A DNA stretch of 64,000 nucleotides from Mycoplasma ovis str. Michigan. Lineage in GTDB: Bacteria > Bacillota_I > Bacilli_A > Mycoplasmatales > Mycoplasmoidaceae. Positions within the stretch are counted from its first letter, which is position 1; each line of letters begins with the position of its first letter. The position numbers were made by a program, and so were the translations under genes. Where the stretch lies: the NCBI RefSeq assembly GCF_000508245.1, contig NC_023062.1, positions 62,001 through 126,000 on the forward strand, read 5' to 3'. The notes under the pieces are model-generated. The model did not search any database and had not been told where the DNA came from. It saw only the letters and a list, made by a program, of their open reading frames with translations. Positions 21,554 through 33,473 of this stretch are shown here, in pieces.

Positions 21554-23047
21554 TTAAAAATTATTCTTTCATCTTTCAAAAGCTAAAGCAAGGTTTAAAT
21601 TCTGAGAATCATTTAAACCTCTCTCGAAGACAACAAAACAATTCTTCTCATTAGCCTCTTTTTTCTGTTTCAATCCCTCTAAGCATTTTTCCATGTCCGG
21701 TTCGCCATAAAGAAATTCTTTTTCCTTTTTGTAAAAATCACCATCCCCTTCAGGCGCTGGAGAAGGAGGATTTGTCTTTTCTCCCTTAATTCATTTGTTG
21801 AATTCTTGAAGAACTGGGGTGTAACCAATTTCTGTAAAGTTACCGAGTAATCATTCTGGCCTTTTCTCCTCTTTAGTGTCTTTATTGTCCGTTTCTTCTC
21901 CGGATAATTCTTGCTTTCTATTTAATTTTTCAAATTTGTCGAAATTCTCAAAAGATAATTTTTCTAAAAATTGGTAAATCCCTTCTTCCTTTTCAGGACT
22001 TGATTTTGAAGAAATAACAATACTATCTAGAAATCAAAGGGCAGGAGATAAAGGAACAACGTTAATTGTTTCCTCTTCTGATTCTTCTTCACTTTCCTCC
22101 TTTTCCTCTTCTAACATTTGGTGAGCATAAAGAGCATCACCGTTGTAAAAGAAGATACCTTGCAGATTTCCTGAACTAAGAGCTTCTGATAACACGACCG
22201 AGTCAGGACTAAAAAATAAGGGTCTTTCTCCGAGAACTTCTTTGTTAATTCCTGACTCGTTGATTTGTATATATTGTTTGTAGAAATCATCTTCAGATGT
22301 TGTTTCCTCCTTCTTAAATAATTGCTCTATTTCAGAGGAATTATTGGATCCCGCGGTTTTGTTACTTAATTTAGATAGAGAAAATAAAGTTAACTCATCC
22401 TCTACCATTCCTAATTTAGGCTCTCCTTCTTTAGACTTAAAACGATCATCTTTGGAGATCTTTTGCATTAATTCATATCAACTCATGGGAGTTTTTTGAG
22501 AAGGTTCGGAAAGAGTTGAATTTGGCCTTACAGTTGTAGTCTCAGTTGAAGAACTGCCTTCTAAGGGTTTTCCTCTATATGCGAAAGCAAAATAGCTTAT
22601 GAAATAAGGAATCCCATAATTTGCTAATTCAGGGGCATTTTCAAAAAACTTACTAACCACTGGAGAATATATTTGTCCCAGTTTTTTACTAATTCCCTCA
22701 TTGGAAGTTCCTCCATTTCCTAGCTTACTTTGAATAGACTTAAACTTTTTTCAATCAATCTTTTTGGCTAAGTTTTTAGAAATAGCCTCCTCTAGAGTAG
22801 AAGAGCTTAAGATGGCCAAATCAAAAGCTCCGGAAGCAAAACCATTGAAAACTTCTTTATCGTTTTCAAAGTAGATAGTTTTTAATGAGTAATCATTAAA
22901 GGCTTGATCGGCTATATCAGCATTGATGTAGGATTGGTAGGTGGCCAATACTATTTCATCATCGATCTCAGTATTTAGAGACATTAAAGATATTGGTATC
23001 GCCATCACCCCTGTAGAAGGGATTAAGAAGAATTTGGCCAACCCCAT
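21554..23047 (-). CDS. C1: PotD-like spermidine/putrescine-binding protein
   Basis: 497 aa from ATG 23047, open throughout with TGA=Trp. After a hydrophobic N-terminus (MGLAKFFLIPSTGVMAIPIS) come blocks typical of the PotD periplasmic-binding fold: IVLATYQSYINADIADQAF, FASGAFDLAILSSSTLEEAI (as in 'YDVV.PSDYMVE'), YGIPYFISYFAFAYRG, LGMVEDELTLFSLSKL, GIFFYNGDALYAHQ ('..W.GDAL'), LSPALWFLDSIVIS and IGYTPVLQEF. Extra Ser/Thr- and Glu-rich loops lengthen it over the usual 350 aa. It would bind polyamines outside the cell for an ABC importer; no permease or ATPase gene is nearby. Two further copies lie at 29960 and 39312. Confidence 0.75.
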
Positions 23048-23118
23048 ATTCTTGATTTAAAGTTTTTTTGTTAATTCAAAGAATTAACAGAAACTAAATT
23101 AAAAAAATTATTTTTTTG

Positions 23119-23154
23119 TTTTCCCTTTCCTCTAAATATGTAATTCAGAGTTAA
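23119..23154 (-). repeat. Conserved 3' box of A-family genes (reference copy)
   Basis: On the minus strand, ATTAACTCTGAATTACnTAT followed by TTAGAGGAAnGGGAAAAC stands shortly behind A-gene stop codons. Similar copies are near 24493, 31526, 34161, 36781, 40805, 43328, 46118, 47537, 48919, 50087, 53930 and 58396, with one inverted at 53476-53520. A weak relative is at 27548. It is AT-rich with a purine block, without an obvious hairpin; role unknown (3' UTR, promoter of the next gene, or recombination site). Confidence 0.7.
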
Positions 23155-23175
23155 TGATTGAAAAAGATTTTTTAT

Positions 23176-24399
23176 CTATGCATATTTGTAAGGTAACTCA
23201 GTAGAGTCAGTTCATTTAATTCAGCGATTTCCACTTCTTCTAAACTGGTCGCTAGATGTAATGTCATTATTTCTTCTTCAATTAATTCTTCCGCCTCCTT
23301 TCAGAAAGTTTCAGTTTTGATCTTTTCCCTTTAAAAATTCCTCCTTCATATTTTTCTCCAATTCATCTCTAGTTTTGTTTATACATGCTTTCCGCATGTT
23401 CATAACCGCTTCTCAAGTTTCATAAGCTTTGCTTTTTTCTGCTTGTCAACCAGTGCCACGTCATTCATTTAATTTAACTCCCCCGCCAGCACTCTTTATT
23501 CCATTCTCTTCTTCACTTCAAGCTTTGTTGCACTCTTCTGACAGACCTAAATTAATTGCAACCCCCATCAAAATTCCAACCACGGGTTTCTCAAATTTTC
23601 CTGCAGGTTGCAAGTTTCATATTTTTTTCTCATTACCTTCTTCATGCCCAAAAAGAATTACTTTATTTGCTTCTCATTTGTTGTCTTGGCCATTTAAATT
23701 AACCTGATAATCGCCATCTTCACTCACAATCAATTGACCTTCTTTGCCGAAAACATTCCTCAGATATCCACAGTCGATACCATCTTTAAAAGTTGTACTT
23801 TCGTTAAAGTTTCACTTATGCCCTTTTCTTTCACCCACCCGCTCCCCTTGTTTAACCTCAGCAAAACCAATAAACAAGTAAACATTTTGATCTCCAATTT
23901 TTTCATGTGCAATACAAACTCCTTTACCTAATTCTCAAGTTTTTTCTGAATTTTCAGGTTTATAATAAGCAACCCGCTCTAAGCCTACTTTCCTAGTGTA
24001 TATGTTTTTTCCGAGCACGCCGTTCTTCTTGTCGTTCCTATCTCGCTTATTCTTGAAACTAATACTTTTCATATCTTTACTAAATTTTTCGCCTTCGATA
24101 TTTGTAATCTTTAGACCTATACCGCTAACTAAAGATTTGACGTTTTTAAAATTCTCCCCTAATCAGTTAAAGTCTTTGGGAACATAAAAATACTGATCTT
24201 CGAAGATATTACCTTTCTCTCCAGTTGTTCATATAGCTCCTCCATCTGGCTTAAATGCTTCGGGATTTCTCGGATATAGCCCATCTACTTTTCACTTTCA
24301 GTTCACAACTGGCTTAATAGAAATTGTTCCACCCTCATCAACTGAATCACCAATAGCAGGACATTTAGGGGGGGAATGGGCGACTCCTTTTATGCTAAG
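23176..24399 (-). CDS. A1: family-A protein, start unresolved at a C7 tract
   Basis: From the tract to TAG at 23176 the frame is unbroken, about 395 aa. It holds the family-A landmarks: AIGDSVDEGG at the N-terminus, NIFEDQYFYVPKDFNWLG, KSLVSGIGLKITNIEG, LGKGVCIAHEKIGDQNVYLF, the hydrophobic segment VVGILMGVAINLG and the end STELPYKYA. Upstream of seven C (24368-24374) no ATG exists in any frame before a stop. With C8 an ATT behind AAGGAG would be in frame. Its first ~185 nt are identical to A5. Function unknown. Confidence 0.6.
24368..24374 (-). repeat. C7 (minus strand) tract at 5' end of A1
   Basis: Seven bases immediately ahead of the conserved GDSVDEGG frame. Confidence 0.6.
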
Positions 24400-24587
24400 T
24401 TAATTAAGGAATTGTAAATACTAGTTAACCTAAGATATTTGTCTATTACTTACTCACATTTTGAAAAGGTAAATATTAAGAAGTTTTTTCTTTGTTTTCC
24501 CCTTCCTCTAAAAAGTAAATGCAGAGTTAATTAAGCGAAAAAAAGTTTTCTAACTAATTGAAGTGAATATTTTTTGTGTTGTTTTTC

Positions 24588-25732
24588 TTAATTCTTTGCA
24601 ACAATATATTTTGCAGTACTTCTGCTTGCCTGTGGTTTCAATTTCCCAAAAGAGAACTTCTTTTCCTGAACCGCAATTCGAAGCTTCTCTTTATCTAACA
24701 AAGTAAGCCCTATAACGGCATATTCTTTATCTTTTTTATTCCTTGCTCCATGTATAAAGGTTCAATCTTTGTGCATGGTTTTTAAGTCATAATTTCTTTT
24801 ACAGTCTCCATACTCATCATATGTTCCATTTTTCATTTTGCGACATTGCCCGACTACACCAAGTAAAATTCCAAAATATCCCTTATATTGGCCTGGGCCA
24901 TTTCAATAAAGAGTTGGCCCATTTTCAGAACCAAGAGTTATCACAGAATTTTCATTCAACTTCCCTTCAAAGCTATTACCATAATGTAAAGGTAGAGTCA
25001 AATTGAACCCGTGCCCTCCAATTATTTTCCCCAATCCTTCGCAAACACCATAACCAGCTGAAACTATCTTGTTATCTTTGTTTCACTTCATCTGATCTCC
25101 AATCAAAGACTTATTATTATCGTTCTTAAACCCAGTTCCAATGACAAAAATAAAACCCAAAGAACTTAGATTGTCTATTTTATTATTGTTGGTTATAAGT
25201 TTTGCCATACAAACCGTTCCTCCCAAATAACTGAGTTGATCATCAGTCGCTTTCTGATTTACTAAAGGAACCAAATCAACATCTAAATGTCTTGTGATAA
25301 CTTGCACTTCTTGTCTAGTCTTCTCACTATTTTCTGGACAACTTCTTAGATCTTTCCATTTAGCTCCATTCTTATTTTTTACGAGTATACATGGCCCAGT
25401 GATCTCTTTGACTCTTATTCCAAGACCACTAATTAAAGTTTTGAATTTTTCCCCGCCAGAAATGGTATGCCCGCCTTCAGCCTTTTCATTTAGTCAACTG
25501 TAATCTTTAAATCCAAAGATACTTTCATCTTTATAAACTTTTCCAGACTTTGTTAATCTTCATGCTTCACCTGCCGAGTCATTTGTAAATCCAAAAGCAA
25601 TTGGATTTCTTTCTCGTAAAAAGTTTCCATCCGCGTTTTGATAAATTTTCCCATCCTTCGCCCTAAATCCATCCATTTGTCCATCATCAACTGAATCACC
25701 AATAGCAGTAAGGAATGGGGGGGGCTAAAAAG
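24588..25732 (-). CDS. A2: family-A protein (GDSVDDGQ subtype), off at a C8 tract
   Basis: Unbroken from the tract to TAA at 24588, about 377 codons. It starts TAIGDSVDDGQ and ends STTKYIVAKN. With eight C (25717-25724) the frame is closed by TAG directly upstream. With seven it opens to TTG and would read LGFLAPPFLTAIGDSVDDG, a short hydrophobic leader comparable to the MPLSIFGIPLLTAIGDS start of its inverted relative at 52 kb. It is therefore out of frame as sequenced. Function unknown; it ends in the same box as other A genes. Confidence 0.6.
25717..25724 (-). repeat. C8 (minus strand) tract of A2, frame off
   Basis: C7 would join the upstream TTG leader to the GDSVDDGQ frame. Confidence 0.6.
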
Positions 25733-25811
25733 CCCAATATTTCTTTAAAAAAGTTTTGGTCGCGCTTTTGAAATTCTGCTACTTTTTAAGAAAGAATAAA
25801 TCTAATTTTTA

Positions 25812-27422
25812 TTAGTAATTGATTCCTAAAACATTTTCTTCCTCAGTTCCAACTTCTCTTAATCTATTTTTTTGTCTAACAAATAAACCTACTAGGTGAT
25901 AATAGTATCTGTCTTTTAGTAGATTTATATTTGCCCATAAAGATGTTAGAGTTGGCACAAAGAATATACAAATACCAAATACTAGGAATAAAAAGAGCGC
26001 AAAAGAGTTAATTAATTCTTGATTTTCCAAAGATCAAGCAATAGTCATAATTCCTAGCAAGGCTAGGAAGTAAAAATTATTTTCTTTTTTAAGTTCAGAT
26101 TTAATTCCTCAAGATTGATATTGAAAAGCATTCTTTTTATTCTTTTGTTCTTCCGGAACCATCTTAGATTCTTGCTTTGCGCACAAGACAGATTTATTTC
26201 AAAATCCAAGCAGAACAAAGAAGGCAGAAAGAATTAATTCAGGAAATAATTCTGGAACCTTAATAAAGAATCCAGAAAATAGAATTAGGAAACTAACTCC
26301 AAAAAACATTAAGGAAGAAAGTATTAGAGAAATACTATTAGCCAAACCAAATCTAAATAAGTTGTAAATAGCCAAAGGGGCTAAAGAGAAAAATATTAAG
26401 CTAACAGACTTCTCAAGAGAGGGCATAATTGAAAAGGCATTAGTTAACTGGATGGATCAGTTTTTTATGGAACCTCCTCCTCCGCTCGTGCCATTTTCGC
26501 CCAACTTTTCAATCAATGTTTTTAGATCTAAATTCCCAGGAAATAAGTAATACATTAAATTGGGCGATCCATTAGATAGTTTTTCCTTGGCTACTTCTGG
26601 GACATCTTTTAGTTCTTTATAGTTACCTTTCAAACTGCTTAAAACAGTGTTGATTTGTGATTGCAGACTTTTATTCATAGACAATAACTTGTTGCTCTTG
26701 AAAAAATTTGGGTAATTCAATTCGTAATTAGAAAGCCAGAGAATAAATCCAATAAATCCTAGAAGAAAAATTACAGGAGCAAAGTCTAGAGGGGCTAGAC
26801 TTGCCCTTCTCTTTCTAACTTCTTCTTTGATTTGATCTTTTTTGCCTGTGGCTCTCATCTCTTTGACTATGCCCGAGTAAGAGTGAGTTGCTCTCAAACC
26901 ATCTGCTTTTGTACTTTTCAAAGAAATTAATCAAGACTCTTTATCTTCTCCCAAATAACTTAACTTAGGGAGATAGAAATTAGAGAAAATAAATCAAATG
27001 GCAAATATAAAAAGAGTTCCTAATGCTAATACAATTCCCATTTCCTTTAGTGATGCAGGCAATAAAAATATCAATAAAGAAGAGGGAATCAAAAGCATTA
27101 ATGCTAGTTCATAAAGATAGACATTATGTTTTTTATTAGCCAAATAAATTGCCATTCTTGTTGTATAGTTGTTAGTTTTTAGATATTTCTTAATTCAGCT
27201 GAATAAATTCAGTGAATTAGATATAGAGAGGAATAGAAGGGCAAAGATGCCAAAAATAGTTGATTTGTTAAATGTCAAACCAGCTAATAAGAAAATACTA
27301 TATATAGAACAACAACCCAGTGCCAGAAAGGCACAAGAAGATAAACCTAATAATCTATATTTGTGAAAAACTACTCCAAATAGGAGCAGAAAAAAGAATA
27401 TAAAGGATAGTCAGCTATCCAT
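25812..27422 (-). CDS. SecDF-like membrane protein
   Basis: 536 aa from ATG 27422, continuous with TGA=Trp. Twelve or so hydrophobic segments fall into two similar halves separated by soluble loops. The first half has IFGIFALLFLSISNSLNLF, then a loop and ELALMLLIPSSLLIFLL plus GIVLALGTLFIFAIWFIFS, the helix pattern of the SecD membrane core. The second half (APVIFLLGFIGFILWLS onward) mirrors it, like SecF. A Gly run (NGTSGGGGSIKN) lies in the second loop. The large SecD exported domain and classical D/E motifs are not seen, so the assignment is by topology only. It interrupts the array. Confidence 0.45.
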
Positions 27423-27680
27423 CTTAAGTGTTTTCCAATTTATTACATTGGAAAGTTATTTATTAATTAAAAAAGAACTCTCTTATAAGAATTTTGGCTT
27501 TTTGTGTTTGAAAATTAAATATTTAAAGAAAAGAAATTTTTTTTCGATTCCCCTTTCCCTTCAATAGGAGACTAAGAGTTCCTTTTTCAGGGTAGTTGAA
27601 GCGGAATATGGTTTAAACAAATTGAAAAATAGCGGATCTAGAAGTTTGCGAATGAAGAGGTTAGTAAGTAAACATAATAA
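27423..27680. other. Intergenic region with hairpin
   Basis: It holds TTTTCCAAT-TTATTAC-ATTGGAAAG near 27430-27455, a 9-bp inverted repeat just upstream of the SecDF-like start codon, and a weak copy of the A-family 3' box near 27548. No gene recognised. Confidence 0.35.
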
Positions 27681-27794
27681 ATGAACTTTCTGTGAAATTC
27701 TAGACTTAACATAAGTAATAACTATCCTTTGAGACTAGATAAATGTCAAATTGTTTGAGTAGATAACAAAAATGAGTTTGTCGTTTTAGATTAG
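27681..27794 (+). CDS. Possible small protein
   Basis: 37 codons from ATG 27681 (MNFLWNSRLNISNNYPLRL...) with two TGA=Trp, ending 4 nt before the next start codon. Composition looks coding and the close spacing suggests coupling with the following exported protein. No homologue recognised. Confidence 0.3.
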
Positions 27795-27798
27795 TTGT

Positions 27799-28356
27799 AT
27801 GGCTTTCTTTTCCTTAAAAGTTTTGACTTTTGTTGGAAGTGTTTCTTCTGCACCAATTGTTTGGTCTGTAGTTTCTAACACCACTCTAGACAGACAGTTT
27901 AAAGAAGTGGAAAAGGAATCTTCAGAAGAGTCTAAAGCTTCTCGTAGCTCCTCATCAAGCCCAATTCAGGAGGAACCAAGTATAGATAATTGCAGGGAAT
28001 TAACAAAATCTTCAGAGGGAAGAATTATTTTATGCTACGATAAACAGAATGATAAAAAGGTTAAGTTTACCTTTATGGAATCTTTAGGTACAATTTCCGG
28101 AGAAACTATAGATAATGTTGCTTACGATGTAGGGCAATTTAGTTTTGCTTCTCCCAATAGACTCAATGTAGAAGTAATTGGCATTGAGAATGGAGGCAGA
28201 GAGAATAGAAGTAAGTGATTTGATTTACCAGATCACTTATTTAGTGATAAAAGCTATTTTTCTTTAAAGAAGACCAGCTTCACTAAAGAACAATGTGTTG
28301 TTGAGTGAGTGATTGATCAAACTGAACAAAAGAAAGATTGAAAAGTTATTTGTTAA
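27799..28356 (+). CDS. Exported hypothetical protein with Ser-rich linker
   Basis: 185 aa. The N-terminus MAFFSLKVLTFVGSVSSAPI is a signal peptide or anchor, followed by a low-complexity Ser/Glu linker (SSEESKASRSSSSS) and a soluble domain with four Cys (CRELTKSSEGRIILCYD, then QCVVEW and a final VIC). The two Cys pairs could form disulfides outside the cell. TGA=Trp occurs at four sites. No family recognised. Confidence 0.6.
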
Positions 28357-28550
28357 TTTAGATATTTTTTAGTGTTTAAGTATTTCTAGAGGATATTTTT
28401 TCAATAATTTTTATTTAGTTGAGTATTGATTAATACTTTTAAGGGCTATAAGGCGCTTAAGAAATCCTTCAAAATCTTTGGCTAAAGTCCATTTGCTGTA
28501 TTCTTTAATTTCATAAGTTAAAAAAAGAAATTAAATCGTTTTTTAAAAAA
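28357..28550. other. Intergenic, no gene seen
   Basis: AT-rich spacer between the exported protein and the conserved element upstream of B2. Short near-repeats of GCTTAAG occur around 28440-28470, but no reading frame of useful length was found. Confidence 0.3.
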
Positions 28551-28657
28551 ATTATGCATTTTTGTTAAGGAAGAGTAATTAATAAATTAGATAGGACTTT
28601 TAATTTTTGAATTTATTTCCCACAAAGATTGTCAAGTCAAATAGAAATGTAACTTAG

Positions 28658-29275
28658 ATGGAAGGCCAATTTCTTTGCACTGAAATTTGTCCCTTCTTAG
28701 AGGAATGGGAACAAGAACTACTCAACGATCGTTTTAGAAAAGAACTTAACAAATCAGATCAATTGGAAATTGCTGTAGGCTTTGGTTCTTACAAATCCTT
28801 AAAAGAACTAGACATATTAATCTCGAGAAAGAAAATTAAAAAAGTTTGTTTAATTCTGGGAATGTACTACTTTAATGGCATTTCTGAATCATTGCATAAA
28901 TTTGTTTTAGAAATCAATGAGAAGTGAAGAAAGGCGGGCATAGGAGAAATAAGATTAGTATATTCCTGCAAATACCATGGAAAGATTTATTGTTTTTTCA
29001 AGAATAATCAAATTTTTTCAGCAATATTTGGATCTCCGAATCTAAGTTTTTTAACTGAGAAATGAGATAATGACTCAGATCAAAAAGAAATGGCTATGCT
29101 TATCAATAATCCAAAAACACTTAACAAGTTTCCAAGATATTTAAAAAACTTAAAGTCAAAAAGCATCTCTGAAAACATAGAAATTCTCGAAAAATACAAA
29201 TTAGATTCCAAGAAAAGTTCACACTTAAAAGACAAGCAAACACAATCTAAAATAATCTACGAAATTTTTTCTTAG
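28658..29275 (+). CDS. B2a: NgoFVII-like endonuclease, PLD-domain half
   Basis: 205 aa, same layout as B1a. The active-site strand reads CKYHGKIYCFF (HxK intact) and IFGSPNLSFL completes the PLD motif, so the copy may be catalytically competent. The upstream 100 nt and first ~270 coding nt differ from B1 at only a few positions, while the second half diverges clearly. This abrupt change suggests gene conversion or recent duplication. TGA=Trp at 28925. Confidence 0.72.
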
Positions 29276-29279
29276 GTCA

Positions 29280-29831
29280 ATGTTCAACCTTAAAGAATTA
29301 GAAGAATCCGAAGCACTTCGAACGATTACTTTTCCATTAATTGCCCCCTCAAAGAAAGAAGTTGTAAATCTAAAAGAACTAGATCTATCCAAATCTCCTT
29401 TCAATGCTTGTTACAGCAAACCTTTAGTTAATGAAAAAACTGGAAAAAAACAGAGTTGATGTGATGTACAACTAACCGTCGAAGGAGAAGATAATTTGCC
29501 CTCTAGAAAAGAATGATTTTTTTTAGTTACAGATGATGGATATTGGCTAAAGGCATGTTTCGCAGGTAAGAAAATTAAATGATTAAGTTCTTTTGAAGAT
29601 TCAAAACTGTTAGGAAAATGAATTACATGAAGGTTAGCTTATGAGTGTGAATTAGTAGATGGTTTTGATTATGTTTACGAAGATCAAAGAAGATCAGGAA
29701 TAATTACTAAAGAGGTTTTGGAATGATATGGAGGAGATCAAGTATTTTTAAAGAAAACAAATATTACTAAAAAAGATAATCAAGGAATTGAAAGAGATGT
29801 ATGATTAATTTCTTTTCCTTTCAAGGTTTAA
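29280..29831 (+). CDS. B2b: NgoFVII-like B3-type DNA-binding half
   Basis: 183 aa, ATG 4 nt behind B2a. It contains FNACYSKPLVNEKTGKKQSW, a DDGYWLKACFAG segment and the end block ITKEVLEWYGGDQVFLKK with GIERDVWLISFPFKV. Intact. Convergent with C2. Confidence 0.7.
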
Positions 29832-29959
29832 ATTTCTTTTGTTACTTATTATTTCAAGATAGTTTTATAGTTAATTAGTTAAATAAAAAATTATCTTATT
29901 AACTCTATTAGTTTTAAAAAAAGCTTAAAAACAACAAATTCAGAGCAACTTTCTTGTAA

Positions 29960-31452
29960 CTAAAAATTATTCTTTCATCTCTCAAAAGCCAAAGCAAGAT
30001 TTAAATTCTGAGAATCATTTAAACCTCCTTCAAAAACTATAGAACACTGTTGGCCATTATTTGGCGGTTGTTGTGCCAAACACTTCTCTATATCCGGATT
30101 ACCGTATAAGAATTCTTTTTCTTTTTTGTAAAAATCACCTTCTCCTTCTGGAGGTTCTGGGGGACTTTTAGGAGGTTTTTCCCCTTTAATTCATTTATTG
30201 AAATCTTGAAGAACAGGGGTGTAACCAATTTCCATAAAGTTACCAAGTAATCATTGGGGTCTTTCTTTGTCTCCCTCTTCTTTATCTTCACTATCTCCAC
30301 CTAATTCTTCTTGTCTATCCAATTCTGATAATTTATCAAAGTTTTTAAAAGACAACTTTTCTAAAAACTCATAGATTCTGGCTTCTTTTGAAGGACTGGA
30401 TTTTGAAGAAATAACAATACTATCTAAGAATCAAAGGGCTGGCGATAAAGGAACAATATGAATTTCTTGACTAGTAGTTTCTTCTGTATTTTTTGATTTT
30501 TCCTCTTTTAACAATTGATGCGCATATAGAGCATCTCCATTGTAAAAGAAAATACCTTCTAGGTCTCCTGAACTAAGCTCCTCAGATAATACAACCGAAT
30601 CAGGACTAAAAAATAAAGGTCTTTCTCCCAATCCTGTCTTATTAATACCTGCTTCATTTATCTTCATATATTGGTTGTAAAAGTCATCTTCAGATTGTTT
30701 GATTTCTTTTTCAAATAATTTCTCTATTTGAGAAGAATCATTTTTACTACTTAATTTAGATAACGAAAATAAAGTTAACTCATCCTCTACCATTCCTAAT
30801 TTAGGCTTATCATCAGACTTAAATCTACTATCTTTAGATATTTTTTCTATAAGCTCATTCCAACTCATTGGCTTTTGAGTTGTTGATGTGGAACTTGAAT
30901 CAGAGCTAGTTGTTGAAGCTGTTGTTAAACTTCCATTTTCTCCCCATTCTTTTTTACCTCTATAGGCAAATGCAAAATAACTTATGAAATAAGGAACTCC
31001 ATATTCCGCTAATTGAGGAGAATTTTTAAAAAATTTGGAAACAACAGGGGAATAAAGTTTTCCTAATTTATCACTAATATTTCCTTGTTGTCCTGCGCCC
31101 CCCCGCCATTAGTGTGCCCATTCTCCAGCTTATCTTTAATAGAAGTAAATTTGCTTCATTCAATCTTTTTTGCTAAATTTTTGGAAATAGCCTCCTCTAG
31201 AGTAGAAGAGCTTAAGATGGCCAAATCAAAAGCTCCTGAGGCAAAACCATTGAAAACTTCTTTGTCGTTTTCAAAGTAGATAGTTTTTAATGAATAGTCA
31301 TTAAAAGCCTCATCGGCTATATCAGAACTTATATAAGATTGATAAGTTGCTAATACTATCTCATCATCGATCTCGGTATTTAGAGACATTAAAGATATTG
31401 GTATCGCCAGTACTCCTGAAGATGGGATTAAGAAGAATTTTGCTAGCCCCAT
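29960..31452 (-). CDS. C2: PotD-like protein, frame broken at an internal G7 tract
   Basis: Second copy of the polyamine-binding-protein family, starting MGLAKFFLIPSSGVLAIPIS. After residue ~118 the linker NGHTNGGGA is written by seven G (31098-31104 on the plus strand as C7). With G7 translation stops 20 codons later (...EILVIN, TAG). With G8 the frame continues as NISDKLGKLYSPVVSKFF and stays open to TAG at 29960. C3 has five G in a GGG linker at this site and is in frame; C1 has none. Either a slippage switch in the off state or a recent null mutation. Confidence 0.68.
31098..31104 (-). repeat. G7 (minus strand) tract inside C2, frame off
   Basis: One additional base restores the PotD-like reading frame. 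Confidence 0.65.
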
Positions 31453-31584
31453 ATTCTTGATTTAAAGTTTTTTTGTTAATTCAAAGAATTAACAGCAACT
31501 AAATTAAAAGAAATTATTTTTTTGTGTTCCCCTTCCTCTAAATAGGTAATTCAGAGTTAATTATTTATAAAGGTTTTTTATCTC

Positions 31585-32766
31585 TTATCTTTCTAAGCTC
31601 CATTCATACCTCATTGCCATCTTACTTTCTCATTTAGTGAGTGCCTTAACTTCATTCTTAGCTCTAATCATTTTCATATTGAGATTTCCATCTTTTTCTA
31701 AATAGTGGGACTTGAAGTCCTCTCTAAGATCTTCGCGAACCATTTTGTGAACCCTCTCAACCTCGTCTCTTACTCTTTCTTCTTCAAATCCGCACTTACC
31801 ACTTCTAACTTCTACAAATTTATGATCCCATCATTCTTTTTCTAAGCATGCAAATGTTCCCCTTACTCCGCCGTGCATACCTCAATACTTTTTATCCATT
31901 GTCCAATTAACTACTGCCCCCAAAACAATTCCAACAGTTTTATTCCCATCTAAATCTGCAATCCCATTGCTCGTATCCCCCCCCAAAAAACCATAATTCA
32001 ACTATCAGGTGAAACACCTTTATCCCCTGATATCCCATGTTTCTCAACCTTTAGTTTCAATTGTTTTCACCCAGTCTTTTTCAAGAGATCACAACTTCTT
32101 AAATTCTTCAACCAACTTTCATCTTTTCATTCTCAGTCTTTGCCATTTCCTCTATTTTCATTGACATTAACTTCAACTAATCCAACCATTAAATATACGG
32201 CATAACCGTTTCTCCCTGTTTTATTGTTATTGCCGTCGATCCTTAACATGCAAATATTTTCTCCAAGTTCATACTGTTTCCCTTCTCTTTCGAGGTAAGC
32301 AACTCTCTGAACTTCTATTTCTTTCTCAATTAGACATTTCTTCTTTCCGTGGCTTTCAACTCACTTATTACAAGAAAGCGCATCCCTTCATTTGCTAGGT
32401 TTATTGTCAAAACTAATGGCTTTACCCGAATTTTTAACCACCTTCATACCAATTCCACTTACTAAGCTTTTGACCTGGCCTGCATCCGGTATTCCCTTTA
32501 GTCATTCAAAGTTCTCCGGAACATAAAAAAATCCATCTTTATAAATACCTCCTGTTTTATCCCCTGTTCATATACTTCCAATTTTTTCTTTGCTAATTCC
32601 CATAAAATCTTCATTTCTAACTCCCAACATCTTAAAACTTTTTTGTTGGACATTTACTTTTACCTCATGACCTATTGAACTATCTTCATCAACTGAATCA
32701 CCAATAGCAGTAAGGAGTGTCGGGGGGGGTAACACGGGACCCTTTATTTTGTAAAAATTTATGCAT
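31585..32766 (-). CDS. A3: family-A protein with two homopolymer tracts, both out of frame
   Basis: ATG 32764-32766 (inside ATGCAT) reads MHKFLQNKGSRVT and enters C8 (32722-32729). C7 would lead into PPTLLTAIGDSVDED and the family body (GGIYKDGFFYVPENFEWL, KSLVSGIGMKVVKN). A second run, eight G at 31977-31984, again shifts the frame; six or nine G would give IMVFWGDTSNGIAD and continue through VGIVLGAVVNW to TAA at 31585 (end MRYEWSLER). As sequenced both are off. Function unknown. Confidence 0.6.
31977..31984 (-). repeat. G8 (minus strand) tract inside A3, frame off
   Basis: It lies at a point where relatives encode a short Gly turn before the hydrophobic segment. Confidence 0.55.
32722..32729 (-). 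repeat. C8 (minus strand) tract at 5' end of A3, frame off
   Basis: C7 would join the MHKFL leader to TAIGDSVDED. Confidence 0.65.
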
Positions 32767-32851
32767 TTTTGTTGAGGAAGAGTAATTAATAAATTAGATA
32801 GGTCTTTTATTACTTGGAACAATTATCCAGCTAAATGGCAATGTAATTTAA

Positions 32852-33469
32852 ATGGAAAATAAGCTTTTTCTCACTAATGTCTGTTCCTTTTTGGAGGGAT
32901 GAGAACAAGAATTACTCAATTATCGCTTTAGGGAAGAACTTAACAAGTCTGATCAAATAGAGATTGCAGTGGGATTTTGTTCCCACAAATCATTAAGGGA
33001 ATTAGATGCATTGATTTTTCAAAAGAGAATTAAAAGAGTTTGTTTGATTCTAGGCATGTATTACTTGAATGGAATTCCTGAATCTTTGCATAAATTGGCT
33101 TTAGAAATTAATGAGAGGTGAATGAGAGCTGGAATAGGAGAGATAAGATTGGTACATTCTTGTAAATACCATGGAAAACTTTACTGTTTTTTCAAGAATA
33201 ATCAAATTTTTTCAGCAATATTTGGATCTCCGAATTTAAGCTTTTTAACTGAGACATGATTTAATAATCAAGATCAGCATGAAATGGCTTTTATCACAAA
33301 CAATCCAATAAAAATTGAGAAGTTTCCAAGATATTTAAAATATCTAAAGTCTAAAAACATCTCTGAAAACATAGAAATTCTCGAAAGATACAAATCACAT
33401 TGGGAAGAAGAATCTTATTTCCAAGATGAGAAAAAACAATCTAAAATAGTCTACAAAAAATTCTTGTAG
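32852..33469 (+). CDS. B3a: NgoFVII-like endonuclease, PLD-domain half
   Basis: 205 aa, MENKLFLTNVCSFLEGW start. HxK is intact (CKYHGKLYCFF) and IFGSPNLSFLTE follows. TGA=Trp at three sites. The divergent A3 gene begins 86 nt upstream across the ATGCAT element. Confidence 0.73.
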
Positions 33470-33473
33470 AACT

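Noticed and set aside
25812-27422. Several separate small membrane proteins
   Set aside because: The pieces are in one frame and joined by TGA codons, which are Trp in this organism.
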